Source of the DNA: Bifidobacterium sp. ESL0775
GTDB taxonomy: Bacteria > Actinomycetota > Actinomycetes > Actinomycetales > Bifidobacteriaceae
Length of the DNA: 64,000 bases
Direction of reading: 5' to 3'
Assembly: GCF_029395475.1 (NCBI RefSeq)
Contig: NZ_CP113917.1
Span: 1,612,001-1,676,000, forward strand
Shown here: positions 19,554 to 29,143 of the stretch, in pieces
Position numbering within the stretch: the first letter of the stretch is position 1
Layout of the letters: each line of letters opens with the position of its first letter
Translations under genes and position numbers: made by a program
The notes under the pieces: generated by a model
The model's input: only the letters and a program-made list of their open reading frames with translations
Database searches by the model: none
Told to the model about the DNA's origin: nothing

Positions 19554-20717
19554 TTACTTTTTATTGCCGTCTTTGCCGTCGTCCTCGGCTTGCTCGGCCT
19601 CCAACGCGGCCTGGCGGCGTTGCTCGTGACGCCAGCGGATGCCCGCGTCGATGAAGCCGTTGATATCGCCGTCGAAAACGGCCTGCGTCTGGCTGGTCTC
19701 GTAGCCGGTGCGCAGATCCTTGACCATCTGGTAAGGATGTAATACATACGAGCGCATCTGGTCACCCCAGCTGGCCTTGATATCGCCCGCCAGTTCCTTC
19801 TTTTTCTTGGCTTCCTCCTCGTGACGAAGCACCAGAAGGCGGGACTGGAGGACGGCCATGGCGGCGGCGCGGTTCTGTATCTGGCTGCGTTCGTCCTGCA
19901 TCGTCACCACGATGCCAGTGGGCAAATGGGTGATGCGCACCGCGGAATACGTCGTGTTGACGCCTTGTCCGCCGGGGCCGGAGGAGCAGTAGGTATCCAC
20001 GCGGATGTCGGAATCGGGGATGTCGATGTGGTCGGTCTCCTCGACCAGCGGCACCACCTCGACCGCGGCGAAACTGGTTTGACGGCGGCCTTGGTTGTCG
20101 AACGGCGAGATGCGAACCAGACGGTGCGTGCCTCCCTCGACGGAAAGACGACCATATGCGTACGGCGCGTCGACCTCGAACGTTGCCGACTTGATGCCGG
20201 CTTCTTCGGCGTAGGAGGTGTCCATCACCTTGGCCTTGTAGCCGTTGCGCTCGGCCCAACGCAAGTACATGCGCAGCAACATCTGCGCGAAATCGGCCGC
20301 GTCGACGCCGCCGGCACCGCTTCGGATGGTGACCACGGCGCTGCGCTCGTCGTATTCGCCGTCAAGCAGCGTCTGAATCTCCATCTCGTCGAGGTCCTTT
20401 TGCAGGGCGTCGACGCCGTTCTGGGCCTCTTTCATCGAATCGACGTCGTTCTCTTCCTGGCCCAGCTCGTATAGCGTCTCAATGTCGTCAAGCCTGCTCG
20501 AAAGCGAATCGAGCTTCTTGATCAGGCCCTGCTTGTTGGAGAGCCTGCTCGTGATCTTCTGCGCGTTCTCGACGTCATCCCAGAGGTTCGGCTTCGACGC
20601 CTCTTTCTCCAACTCGGCGATCTCGGACTTGAGGCGGTCGACGTCCAACGCCTTTTCAATCGTCTCGTATTTGGTACGCGCTTCGCCCAGCGCCTGTGAA
20701 AAATCAAATTCCGCCAT
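19554..20717 (-). CDS. prfB: Peptide chain release factor 2
   Basis: Terminates translation at UGA/UAA. 387 aa, full length. The stop-codon tripeptide SPF is in [17 protein letters not shown], and the GGQ catalytic loop is in [17 protein letters not shown]. The frame is continuous from ATG 20717: the programmed +1 frameshift of many bacterial prfB genes is absent. It ends ~100 bp upstream of ftsE. Confidence 0.96.
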   Translation of the reverse strand: MAEFDFSQALGEARTKYETIEKALDVDRLKSEIAELEKEASKPNLWDDVENAQKITSRLSNKQGLIKKLDSLSSRLDDIETLYELGQEENDVDSMKEAQNGVDALQKDLDEMEIQTLLDGEYDERSAVVTIRSGAGGVDAADFAQMLLRMYLRWAERNGYKAKVMDTSYAEEAGIKSATFEVDAPYAYGRLSVEGGTHRLVRISPFDNQGRRQTSFAAVEVVPLVEETDHIDIPDSDIRVDTYCSSGPGGQGVNTTYSAVRITHLPTGIVVTMQDERSQIQNRAAAMAVLQSRLLVLRHEEEAKKKKELAGDIKASWGDQMRSYVLHPYQMVKDLRTGYETSQTQAVFDGDINGFIDAGIRWRHEQRRQAALEAEQAEDDGKDGNKK

Positions 20718-20918
20718 TGCACTCCACCTTATGTCTGCTCACTGAAAACTCTCTGACCGTCCTGATCACCGCTATACCGTGGCAAGCCGTTAAGCATCAA
20801 TCCGATTCCTTGGATCTTGAAACCCGCCTGTTGCAGGCACGCACGTCACGCTTTCGATGAACCGCGCCGCAACATGGCGTTGATGCCACCGTTCTTGCCG
20901 GGAAGCATATGCAAGGCG

Positions 20919-21050
20919 TCAAAGACCCGCATAGATCGCAGGAATCACCAGCGCGAGCAACATGGCCGCAGCCACGACGATGCAGATCGCCCGCACGATG
21001 TTGCGGCGACGGCTTTCGCGGCGTTCGCGTTCGTTCCTGTAATCACTCAC
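20919..21050 (-). CDS. 43-aa single-pass membrane protein
   Basis: GTG 21050 to TGA 20919. The product begins MSDYRNERERRESRRRNIVR, a strongly charged cytoplasmic segment, then one hydrophobic span from AICIVVAAAMLLALVIPAIY, ending AGL. AAGGA lies just before the GTG with short spacing. Charge layout predicts N-in topology. It lies upstream of prfB on the same strand. No function recognised; the clean charge/hydrophobic pattern is the main evidence that it is real. Confidence 0.55.
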   Translation of the reverse strand: MSDYRNERERRESRRRNIVRAICIVVAAAMLLALVIPAIYAGL

Positions 21051-21100
21051 AATCCTTCATTGTATCGAGCCTGCGGGATTTAGCGTCTATATCCAATCCG

Positions 21101-21201
21101 ACTGACGTTGTGGGGCGGGATATACAATGCTTCGGCACCCTCCAGGCCGGTAGGCCAAGCTTTACGCCTCAGCATCGCATATCCCGCCCCACAACTCAAC
21201 G
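21101..21201 (-). repeat. Structured hairpin repeat, copy 3
   Basis: About 101 bp, same orientation as copy 1. Minus-strand reading: CGTTGAGTTGTGGGG stem, GGGATATGCGATGC, apical CGTAAAG..GGCC...CGGCC.GGAG, return GCATTGTATATCCC, and CCCCACAACGTCAGT. Two stem mismatches are G-U wobbles in this strand. It lies in the intergenic region upstream of dapD. Confidence 0.75.
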
Positions 21202-21309
21202 TTCAGAAAATCCTGACTATCCACCTTTGAGCTTTACAGGGACAAAAAGGCGGTTATGCGCTAGATTAGAAACATATTTATTTCAACAATGTAGCTAGAA
21301 GGAGCAGGT

Positions 21310-22314
21310 ATGAGTGACGAACGGACGGCTTGGGGCTGGGGTCTGGCCTCGATCGACGAGGCGGGCAACACGCTGGACGTGTGGTATCCAAAGCTGGAGA
21401 TGGGCGCGGCGCCGAGTGAAGCCGACCGTCCTCGCCACGGATTCGACGCCCTCGTACGCACCAAAGCCGACGAGCGCGGGGTTCGTCGTGAGCCTGTGTT
21501 CACCGTTTCCGACCTTGACTCCCCCATCGCCGATGCCGCCGACGCCTACCTGCGTCTGCATTTGCTGAGCATGTGCATGGTGGAGCCGAACACCATCAAT
21601 CTCGACGGTATCTTCGCGCGTCTGGCCAACGTCGTATGGACCAACTACGGACCGTTCGCCGCCGAAAACTTCGCGCTACGCAAGATGGACGTGATGAACG
21701 CGGTCGCACGTTCCAGCCGGGACGCCAGCGGCATGCCAACCCCTCACGTCGATGTCAACGTGCTCGCCATCGACAAGTTCCCGCGCATGGTCGACTACGT
21801 AGTGCCCGAAGGTGTCCGCATCGGTGACGCTGACCGCGTGCGGCTTGGCGCACACCTGGCTCCTGGCACGACGGTGATGCACGCCGGTTTCGTCAACTTC
21901 AACGCCGGAACGCTTGGCACCTGCATGATCGAGGGCCGGGTCTCACAAGGCGTCACCGTGGGCAACGGCTCTGACGTCGGCGGCGGCTCATCGATCATGG
22001 GCACGCTTTCCGGCGGCGGCAAACTGCGCAACTCCATCGGCGAGCACAGCCTTCTGGGTGCCAACGCCGGCATCGGCATCTCCTTGGGTAACAACTGCGT
22101 GGTGGAGGCGGGACTCTACGTCACTGCCGGCACGAAGATCACCATCCACGACAAGGCCAAAATCGCCGCCGGCGAGCCGCTGGAAGTCGTCAAGGGCTCA
22201 GAGCTTTCGGGCAAGGACAACATCCTCTTCATCCGCAATTCGGTGACCGGCGCCATCGAGGCACGCTACCGCAAAGTCGGCATCGCCTTGAACGAGAAGC
22301 TGCACAAGAACTAA
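21310..22314 (+). CDS. dapD: Tetrahydrodipicolinate N-succinyltransferase
   Basis: Succinylates tetrahydrodipicolinate in the lysine/meso-diaminopimelate pathway, using succinyl-CoA. 334 aa, actinobacterial type. An N-terminal alpha/beta domain ([20 protein letters not shown]) is followed by a left-handed beta helix with hexapeptide repeats ([45 protein letters not shown]). GAAGGAG precedes the ATG. Monocistronic, ending at a strong bidirectional hairpin. Confidence 0.96.
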   Translation: MSDERTAWGWGLASIDEAGNTLDVWYPKLEMGAAPSEADRPRHGFDALVRTKADERGVRREPVFTVSDLDSPIADAADAYLRLHLLSMCMVEPNTINLDGIFARLANVVWTNYGPFAAENFALRKMDVMNAVARSSRDASGMPTPHVDVNVLAIDKFPRMVDYVVPEGVRIGDADRVRLGAHLAPGTTVMHAGFVNFNAGTLGTCMIEGRVSQGVTVGNGSDVGGGSSIMGTLSGGGKLRNSIGEHSLLGANAGIGISLGNNCVVEAGLYVTAGTKITIHDKAKIAAGEPLEVVKGSELSGKDNILFIRNSVTGAIEARYRKVGIALNEKLHKN

Positions 22315-22319
22315 GCCAT

Positions 22320-22399
22320 AGCAAAAAGGTCGGTCGATAGCTTTTCAGAAACATTGGAATTCTGCCAATGTCATTGAGCTATCGACCGACCTTTTTGCT
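22320..22399. terminator. Strong bidirectional terminator between dapD and gltA
   Basis: A 23-bp perfect inverted repeat (22320-22342 with 22377-22399) with A- and T-runs (AAAAAGG / CCTTTTT) at its ends encloses a second small hairpin ACATTGG/CCAATGT (22351-22371). It sits between convergent stops. Confidence 0.85.
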
Positions 22400-22402
22400 G
22401 TT

Positions 22403-23698
22403 TCAGCGCTGGTCCATTGGCACATAGTCGCGCTTGACCTCGCCGGTGTAGACCTGACGCGGGCGACCGATCTTGGTCTCGGGGTCGGCCAGCATCTCGC
22501 GGTATTGCGCGATCCAGCCAGGAATGCGGCCAAGCGCGAACAGCGGGGTGAACATCGGAGCGTCGAAGCCGATGACCCGGTAGAGCAGTCCGGTGTAGAA
22601 ATCGACGTTCGGATAAAGATGACGCGAGACGAAATAATCGTCATGCGTGGCGATGTCCTCGAGTTCGGTGGCGATGTCGAACAGGGCACGCTCGTCGGCG
22701 GGCAGACGGTTGTCGACGTCGCCGCGAGCCATAAGCTGCTCAAGATAATGCTTGGCGACCACGGCACGCGGGTCGTAGCATTTGTAGACGCGATGGCCAA
22801 AACCGGAGATGCGGGTGCCGTTCTTTTTGGAGTTTTCGACGAACTGACTGACGCTTTCGCCGGAGTCACGAATGACCACCAACTGCTTCAGCACCGCCTC
22901 GTTGGCGCCACCATGCAACGGCCCGGAAAGCGCGTTTACACCGGCTGCGACAGCCGAATAGAGGTTGGCATGGGCGCTGCCGGCGATACGCACCACGGAG
23001 GTCGAACAGTTCTGCTCATGGTCGGCGTGGATGATGAGCAGACGGCCGAGCGCATGGATGGAAAGATCATCGGATTCGTACGGCTCGTAAGGCACGGCGA
23101 AGCACATGCGCAGGAAATCGTCGACGTAGCCGCGGGCGATATCCGGGTACAGCATCGGCTCGTCGCGGCGGCGACGATAGATGTAGCTGACGATGGTGCG
23201 AGCCTTGGCCATGATGATGCGCGCCGATTCGTCCAGCTGGTCGGGATCGTTGATATCGGTGGTGTCCGGATAAAAAGCGGCGAGCGCGTTGATGGCGGAG
23301 GCGAGCACGCTCATGGGTTGGGCGGCGCGCGGGAACGAGGCCATGAAACTGCGGAAATCTTCGCCGACCATGGTGCGGTGGTTCAGATCCAGGCAGAACT
23401 GGTCGTATTCGACCTTGGTCGGCAGCTCGCCGTGCTGCAGCAGCCAAGCCACCTCAAGGAAATCGGACTGGTCGCACAGCTGCTCGATTGGGTAACCGCG
23501 ATAGCGCAGGATAGAGTTCTGGCCGTCGATGAAGGTGATCTTGGATTCGCACTGGGCCGTGGTCAGGAAGCCGGGGTCGAGGGTGACGAACCCGTCGTTC
23601 CTGAGGCTGGAGACGACGATGCCATCGGCCCCTTCCGTGGCCTTGACCACGGGCAGATCGAACTTGCTCGTGTCCACATTGAGTTTTGCCTCCACCAT
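22403..23698 (-). CDS. gltA: Citrate synthase
   Basis: Condenses oxaloacetate and acetyl-CoA; in bifidobacteria it feeds a partial TCA branch toward 2-oxoglutarate and glutamate. 431 aa from ATG 23698, chosen because AAGGAAGGTGG lies just upstream; longer in-frame starts add unrelated residues. Family motifs include DGQNSILRYRGYPIEQL, the catalytic-region HADHEQNCSTSVVRIAGS, GPLHGGANEAVL and SGFGHRVYKCYDPRA. It ends at the hairpin shared with dapD. Confidence 0.95.
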   Translation of the reverse strand: MVEAKLNVDTSKFDLPVVKATEGADGIVVSSLRNDGFVTLDPGFLTTAQCESKITFIDGQNSILRYRGYPIEQLCDQSDFLEVAWLLQHGELPTKVEYDQFCLDLNHRTMVGEDFRSFMASFPRAAQPMSVLASAINALAAFYPDTTDINDPDQLDESARIIMAKARTIVSYIYRRRRDEPMLYPDIARGYVDDFLRMCFAVPYEPYESDDLSIHALGRLLIIHADHEQNCSTSVVRIAGSAHANLYSAVAAGVNALSGPLHGGANEAVLKQLVVIRDSGESVSQFVENSKKNGTRISGFGHRVYKCYDPRAVVAKHYLEQLMARGDVDNRLPADERALFDIATELEDIATHDDYFVSRHLYPNVDFYTGLLYRVIGFDAPMFTPLFALGRIPGWIAQYREMLADPETKIGRPRQVYTGEVKRDYVPMDQR

Positions 23699-23889
23699 GG
23701 CTTCCACCTTCCTTTGTGTCCCAATCGTCGGCTTATGCTCCATTTTCTGCGTAAAACAGACAAATTCACAAACGTTGCCGCAACCAATCGGGGATTGAAC
23801 ATACCTTATTGCATGAATGTAAACTGAGGCAACCGATGTCCACGTTGCGTACATGTATGGTCTCAAAAAGGGAGCAAAAGCCTAAAACA

Positions 23890-23925
23890 AAGCGGCATCC
23901 GCACTTTGAGTTGCGGATGCCGCTT
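23890..23925. terminator. Terminator downstream of map
   Basis: AAGCGGCATCCGCA (23890-23903) pairs perfectly with TGCGGATGCCGCTT (23912-23925), 14 bp with an 8-nt loop, 31 bp beyond the map stop. Confidence 0.75.
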
Positions 23926-23956
23926 AAGTAAAAGAACTACTAAACCAAGTCGATGA

Positions 23957-24733
23957 TTACTCGCGAACGGTCAGAATCTCCGGGCCGTTGTCGGTGATGG
24001 CGATGGTGTGCTCGCTGTGGGCGCCGTTGGAGCCGTCGGAGCTGCGCAGAGTCCAGCCGTCCTTCGCGTCCTGGTAGATCTCGTCGGTGGTCTTCATAAA
24101 CCATGGCTCGATTGCGATCGTGAGGCCCGGGCGCAGTTTGTAGCCGTGATGGGCCTTGCCGTCGTTGGGTACGAACGGGTCGCCGTGCATGACGTGGCCG
24201 ATGCCGTGGCCACCGAACTCCATGTTGACGGTATAGCCGTGCTCGTGCGCCACATCGCCGACGGCCGCGGAGACGTCGCCAAGACGGTTGCCGGACTGGG
24301 CCGCCGCGATGCCGGCCGCGAGCGCCTCTTCGGTGCACTTGATGAGCGCAATATCTTCCGGATTCGGATCCTTGCCGACCACGAAGCTCACCGCGGAGTC
24401 CCCGCACCATCCGTCGACACTGACCGCCAGATCGAGGCTCAGCAAGTCGCCGTCCTTGAGGGCGTAATCATAAGGGACACCGTGCAATACCGCGTCGTTG
24501 ACGGACGTGCAGATGTAGTGCTTGAACGGGCCGGTGCCGAAATCTGGCGCGTAATCGACATAGCAGGATTCGGCGCCTTTGCGGCTTTCGATGCGGCGGC
24601 GCACGAGGTCGTCGATCTCCAGCAGATTAGTGCCGACCTTGGTGGTCTCCTGCAGCTCCTTGAGGATGCTGCCGACGAAGCGGCCGGCCACCTTCATCGA
24701 AGCGATTTCCTTTGGCGTTTTCAATTCGATCAT
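23957..24733 (-). CDS. map: Type I methionine aminopeptidase
   Basis: Removes the initiator Met from nascent proteins; a two-metal enzyme. 258 aa, so the short form without an N-terminal zinc extension. Metal ligands are visible: Asp in DLAVSVDGWCGD, His in GGHGIGHVMH, Glu in AIEPWFM and Glu/His in SEHTIAI. It is flanked by hairpins on both sides, so it is probably transcribed alone. Confidence 0.95.
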   Translation of the reverse strand: MIELKTPKEIASMKVAGRFVGSILKELQETTKVGTNLLEIDDLVRRRIESRKGAESCYVDYAPDFGTGPFKHYICTSVNDAVLHGVPYDYALKDGDLLSLDLAVSVDGWCGDSAVSFVVGKDPNPEDIALIKCTEEALAAGIAAAQSGNRLGDVSAAVGDVAHEHGYTVNMEFGGHGIGHVMHGDPFVPNDGKAHHGYKLRPGLTIAIEPWFMKTTDEIYQDAKDGWTLRSSDGSNGAHSEHTIAITDNGPEILTVRE

Positions 24734-24833
24734 GCCTTCACCCTACTTCGCCAGCCCAACAATCTTCCAGTCTTGTTCACTTGGATAAAAGCCTTGACCA
24801 CATTGGGATGACTGCGCTTATGCCCAACACAAA

Positions 24834-24874
24834 GCGTCCCGGACCGCCTGAATGGATTCAGGGGTCCGGGACGC
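24834..24874. terminator. Terminator downstream of the DUF308-like gene
   Basis: GCGTCCCGGACC (24834-24845) pairs with GGTCCGGGACGC (24863-24874), a perfect 12-bp stem, followed on the minus strand by TTTGT. Confidence 0.7.
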
Positions 24875-24946
24875 AATGAGAAAGCGACTTTTCTTCTAAC
24901 GCTTCTGCTTATCGTCCAGCAAAAGCGTAATACGTCAAATATCGCA

Positions 24947-26041
24947 TCAGTTCTTGCCGAAACGGAAGGCGCGGATGATGGCGAGGATGCCCATGACCAC
25001 CATGGAGACACCGGCGAAAACAATCAGCACGATAACCGAGGCGCCGGGCATGAACAGCACGACGATGCCGGCGAGGATGGAGACGATCGCGTAGAAGATG
25101 GCCCAGCCGGACTTCGGCAGACGCCAGGTCTCGACCAGCGCCATGATGCCTTCCATGATCCAGCCGATGCCGACAGTGAGGGTGACCAGGATGGTGAGCA
25201 GGGCGGTGGAAATCGCGGTGTTCTTCAACATGATCACACCACCGATCACCAAAAGAATGCCGATGAAGATGTCCAGCACGCGCCAGCCGCCTGGCAACCC
25301 GTTCTCGACGATGGCGCCGATGACGCGGATGACACCGGAAATCAGGAAGTAGATGCCCAGCGCGACGGCCACGGCCACCAACGTCTTGCCCGGCCAGATC
25401 AGCAACGCGATGCCAAGCAGCAGCGCGACGATGCCGACCACGCCATAGACGATGCGGATGGTCTTTTTCGCTTGGCTCGGTAGCCATTCCTCGGCGAGCT
25501 TGAACGGGTTCATCCGCCACCATTCATTGCTGCCCGGCTTGCCCGCTTGCTCTTGCCAGCCATTGCCTTGCGGTTGCCCGCCGTTGCCCTGGGGCTGACC
25601 GTTCTGCGCGTATTGGTATTGGCCATTCTGGGCATACTGGTATTGGCCGTTGGGATTGCCGTTCTGGTATTGCTGCTGATTGTATTGATTCGGGTCCGCG
25701 GCATACGGGCCATAGGCATTGGCCCCATAGCCGTTGTTGTATGGGCCTTGGTTGGGATTCTGGTTCTGCCCTTGCCCGTTGTATTGGTAGGGATTGGCGT
25801 ATGGGCCATTCTGCTGCCCACCCTGGTTGCCCGCGTATTGTCCATATCCTTGTCTGGTTTGACCCGCATTCTGCCCGTATGAGTTATTGGCTCCAGGCTG
25901 GCCTTGGTTGCCATTCATGCCATTGGGCGCGTAATTGCCGTATCCCGTCTGTCCTGTTGGCTGTCCATTGGCCTGGCCTTGGTTGCTTTCGTTGCCTTCA
26001 TTCACATTCGGATCATTATCATTCGTATTGGCGTCTGACAT
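24947..26041 (-). CDS. DUF308/HdeD-like membrane protein with prion-like N-terminal domain
   Basis: 364 aa in two parts. Residues ~1-165 are low complexity, rich in Asn, Gln, Gly, Tyr and Pro (short YQYAQNGQ and NGQPQGN repeats), lacking charge. Residues ~185-364 form six membrane helices in hydrophobic pairs (IVYGVVGIVALLLGIALLIW; VAVAVALGIYFLISGVIRVI; VLDIFIGILLVIGGVIML), resembling DUF308/HdeD proteins. Function unknown; HdeD in E. coli is linked to acid resistance. The soluble tail should face the cytoplasm. It is followed by a terminator. Confidence 0.85.
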   Translation of the reverse strand: MSDANTNDNDPNVNEGNESNQGQANGQPTGQTGYGNYAPNGMNGNQGQPGANNSYGQNAGQTRQGYGQYAGNQGGQQNGPYANPYQYNGQGQNQNPNQGPYNNGYGANAYGPYAADPNQYNQQQYQNGNPNGQYQYAQNGQYQYAQNGQPQGNGGQPQGNGWQEQAGKPGSNEWWRMNPFKLAEEWLPSQAKKTIRIVYGVVGIVALLLGIALLIWPGKTLVAVAVALGIYFLISGVIRVIGAIVENGLPGGWRVLDIFIGILLVIGGVIMLKNTAISTALLTILVTLTVGIGWIMEGIMALVETWRLPKSGWAIFYAIVSILAGIVVLFMPGASVIVLIVFAGVSMVVMGILAIIRAFRFGKN

Positions 26042-26261
26042 TTCGACTCCTTATCATCATGACCGCACCATGAAACTTATGGCCACGGATTACTTCAACC
26101 ACCATGTGATTCAACAGATAATCGTAAGGACTATTCCTGAATACCTGCTGGATGGTAGGTGAACAGACTGAAAAAGGAAGTTGAAAATGGCTGCCTTTCC
26201 GGCCTGCGTTTTCCTTTCATTTCCCGCCTTTCTTGTCAGCAAACGCCGATACAGTAGAGCC

Positions 26262-28340
26262 ATGTCTACACCTTTGATTTCAGGCCTTGATACGACCTCA
26301 TTCTCCAGCACCATCAGCCCCGGCGACGACCTGTTCCGCTTCGTCAACGGCCCATGGATCGACACCTATGAGCTGCCCGACGACCGCTCCCGTTACGGCG
26401 CTTTCGACAAGCTCGCCGAGGACGCGGAAAGCCAGATCCGCGACATCCTCGAGGACGAGAACTGCCCGGCCCACAAGTCCCAGAGCCTCTACCGCGCATT
26501 CCTCGACACCGATGCCATCGAAGCCGCCGGCATCAGCCCCATCAAGGACGCGCTCGAGCGCATCGACAACGCAACCAGCAAGGCGGAGCTGACGAAGATC
26601 CTGGGCGAGCTAAGCACACTTGGCGGGCCCGACTTCTTCGACTGCGGCGTTTATGGCGATCCGGGCGACCCCGAACACAACATCCTGCATATCGAGCAGG
26701 GTGGCATCGGCCTGCCCGACGAGGCCTACTACCGCGAGGACCACTACGCGCCAATCCGCGAGCAGTACGTGAACATGGTCACGAAGCTGCTGATGTTCGC
26801 CGATTATGGCGACAGCGTGAAAAGCGAGGCGGACGCCAAGCGATTCCTCGAGATCGAGACCAAGATCGCCTCGAACCACTGGGACAACGTGGCCACCCGC
26901 GACTCACAGAAGACCTACAACCCCACTGATTTCCAAACGCTGAGCTCGACGCTTTCCCATTTCGACATCACCTCATGGCTCGATGCGTGGCAATCCGCCT
27001 ACAACGCGTTGCCCGCCTCAAAGACGCAACCTTTGAACCTCACCAATGTGTTCGCCAACACCATTGTGCACGAGCCGAGCTTCCTTTCCGGTTTCGACAA
27101 GTTCTGGGACCAGAGCGATCTCGACGACCTGAAGCTTTGGGCGCGCGTGACGATGATCAGCGGCTCCGCCAGCACGCTCAGCAGCGATTTCGACAAGACC
27201 CAGTTCGATTTCTACGGCAAGGTGCTTTCCGGAGCCAAGCAGCAGCGCGACCGCTGGAAGCGCGGTGTCTCGCTGGTCAACGGCATCTGCGGCGAGGAGG
27301 TCGGCCGCGAATACGTCCGTCTCCACTTCCCCGAAAGCTCGAAGGAGCGGATGGAGCAACTGGTCTCCAACATCATCGAGGCCTATCGCGTCTCCATTTC
27401 CGGCAGCGACTGGCTAGGCGAGGCGACCAAGGCCAAGGCCCTTGAGAAGCTTTCGAAGTTCACTCCGATGATTGGCTACACCAACCATTGGCGCGATTAC
27501 ACCGCCCTAGACATCAGACCCGAGATGAGCCTGGTCGATGACCTCAACGCGGCAGTCGCCTACGAGACCGGATTCCAGTTCTCCAAGGTCGGCCAGGTCG
27601 TCGACCGCGAGGAATGGCTGATGAACCCGCAGACGGTCAACGCCTATTACGAGCCGTCCATGAACGTCATCGTCTTCCCCGCCGCCATCCTCCAGCCTCC
27701 ATTCTTCAACCCGGAAGCCGACGACGCAGCCAACTACGGCGGTATCGGCGCGGTGATCGGCCACGAGATCGGGCATGGCTTCGACGACCAAGGCAGCCAG
27801 TACGACGGCGACGGCAAACTCAACGACTGGTGGAGTGCCGAGGACAAGGCGAACTTCGAAAAGCTCACCAAGGCTTTGATCGACCAGTACAACGGATTCA
27901 TCCCCTCCCAGCTTCAAGAGAAGTATGGCGACGACCTCAGCCAGGCCCCGCACATCAACGGCGCGCTGACCATCGGCGAGAACATCGGCGACCTGAGCGG
28001 CGTCAACATCAGCCTGAAGGCCTACGCCTTCGCGCTTGACAAGGATGCTGGCCGTCCGGTCGACGGCTCGCCGGAAGCGGTGACGGCGTCGCTGGCGAGC
28101 GCACCGGAGATCGACGGATACACCGGCCTGCAACGCTTCTTCCTGAGCTACGCCTCCATCTGGCGCACCGCGCAACGCGAGGAGCTGACCGAGCAGTATC
28201 TGCAAATCGATCCGCACTCCCCCGCCGAATTCCGAACCAACGGCATCGTACGCAACGTCAACCTCTATTACCAGGCATTCGACGTCAAGCCCGAGAACAA
28301 GCTGTGGCTCGCTCCTGAACAGCGTGTCCATATCTGGTGA
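26262..28340 (+). CDS. M13-family (neprilysin/PepO) zinc metallopeptidase
   Basis: Endopeptidase for short peptides, 692 aa from ATG 26262. The zinc site is HExxH in VIGHEIGHGFDDQG, the third ligand Glu is in GENIGDLSG, and the substrate motif NAYYEPSMN is present. The start fits the family N-terminus (LISGLD...DDLFRFVNGPWIDTYELP). An upstream ATG 26187 has a better ribosome site (AAGGAAG) and would add a hydrophobic stretch that could act as a signal; homology favours 26262. With that start the enzyme is cytoplasmic. Confidence 0.92.
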   Translation: MSTPLISGLDTTSFSSTISPGDDLFRFVNGPWIDTYELPDDRSRYGAFDKLAEDAESQIRDILEDENCPAHKSQSLYRAFLDTDAIEAAGISPIKDALERIDNATSKAELTKILGELSTLGGPDFFDCGVYGDPGDPEHNILHIEQGGIGLPDEAYYREDHYAPIREQYVNMVTKLLMFADYGDSVKSEADAKRFLEIETKIASNHWDNVATRDSQKTYNPTDFQTLSSTLSHFDITSWLDAWQSAYNALPASKTQPLNLTNVFANTIVHEPSFLSGFDKFWDQSDLDDLKLWARVTMISGSASTLSSDFDKTQFDFYGKVLSGAKQQRDRWKRGVSLVNGICGEEVGREYVRLHFPESSKERMEQLVSNIIEAYRVSISGSDWLGEATKAKALEKLSKFTPMIGYTNHWRDYTALDIRPEMSLVDDLNAAVAYETGFQFSKVGQVVDREEWLMNPQTVNAYYEPSMNVIVFPAAILQPPFFNPEADDAANYGGIGAVIGHEIGHGFDDQGSQYDGDGKLNDWWSAEDKANFEKLTKALIDQYNGFIPSQLQEKYGDDLSQAPHINGALTIGENIGDLSGVNISLKAYAFALDKDAGRPVDGSPEAVTASLASAPEIDGYTGLQRFFLSYASIWRTAQREELTEQYLQIDPHSPAEFRTNGIVRNVNLYYQAFDVKPENKLWLAPEQRVHIW

Positions 28341-28412
28341 GCCGCATTCACAGCAAACTGCGAAAATCCAGACTGGATGTTTGTGATTCCCCAGTCACGA
28401 TTGTATGACAAT

Positions 28413-28447
28413 GATGGCCGGAACGTGATGACAACGTTCCGGCCATC
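28413..28447. terminator. Bidirectional terminator between the M13 peptidase and ssb genes
   Basis: GATGGCCGGAACGT (28413-28426) pairs perfectly with ACGTTCCGGCCATC (28434-28447), 14 bp with a 7-nt loop, between two convergent genes. Confidence 0.75.
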
Positions 28448-28498
28448 AATGTGTCATGCCTTTTCACATTGCTGTCAGCTGCTGCCGGAACTCCGTTC

Positions 28499-29143
28499 TT
28501 ATCCCACCGATGCCACCAAACGGTCGGCGGTGCCAGTCTCCTCGAACACCTCGCTGGCATCCCACGGGTCATCTCCGGGGACGTCGGCATCGCCGTCCCC
28601 ATCATTATTGGAGAGGCCTCCGGTCATGGCATCCCTGGATCGTGCACCATTCTTGCCACCTTGCGCCTCGCTCCGGCCGTTGTGCGCGACAGCAGAGACC
28701 TCATGGCCCTCGACTTCATTTTGTGCAGTTGCCGTCGCCGCGGCGGAAGCATCGCCTGCACCTCCCGGCTCCCGCATTCCCGGTTTGACGCGATGGAACA
28801 CCGAGGTACCAAAGCTCAGGTCATGGCCCACGCTGGTCGCCTCCATCACCATCTTGGTGTGTTTGGTATCCTCCCGGGTCCATTCCTCGGTCGCCAAGGT
28901 GCCGGTCGCCACCACCGGATCGCCTTTGTGCAGACTCGATAGGACGTTCTGCGCCAATGTGCGGAACGCCTTCACGGTGATCCATGTCGTCGGCCTGTCA
29001 CACCACTCATTGGCCATCGCGTTGAAATACCTCGGCGTGCATCCGATCCTGAACGAACACGCCGCAGGCCCTCCCTCCTTGCCGAAACCCTGCGGATCCG
29101 CACCCACGAATCCCGAAATCGTCACTGTCCCTTGCTGTGCCAT
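28499..29143 (-). CDS. ssb: Single-stranded DNA-binding protein
   Basis: Binds and protects ssDNA in replication and repair. 214 aa. The OB fold covers residues ~5-110 (TVTISGFVGADPQGFG; TTWITVKAFRTLAQNVLSSLHKGDPVVATGTL). A low-complexity Gly/Ala/Asp/Asn-rich tail follows. The extreme C-terminus ends TADRLVASVG rather than the acidic DDDLPF-type tip of canonical SSB, and the gene is not between rpsF and rpsR, so it is probably a paralogue. Confidence 0.88.
   Translation of the reverse strand: MAQQGTVTISGFVGADPQGFGKEGGPAACSFRIGCTPRYFNAMANEWCDRPTTWITVKAFRTLAQNVLSSLHKGDPVVATGTLATEEWTREDTKHTKMVMEATSVGHDLSFGTSVFHRVKPGMREPGGAGDASAAATATAQNEVEGHEVSAVAHNGRSEAQGGKNGARSRDAMTGGLSNNDGDGDADVPGDDPWDASEVFEETGTADRLVASVG

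Noticed and set aside
20480-20717. Programmed frameshift in prfB
   Set aside because: The RF2 frame is continuous from the ATG with no internal TGA or slippery CTT-TGA element.
26187-26261. N-terminal signal peptide on the M13 peptidase
   Set aside because: The upstream ATG has a fair ribosome site, but family similarity begins at 26262 and the extension lacks a normal signal-peptide cleavage pattern; left as an alternative only.
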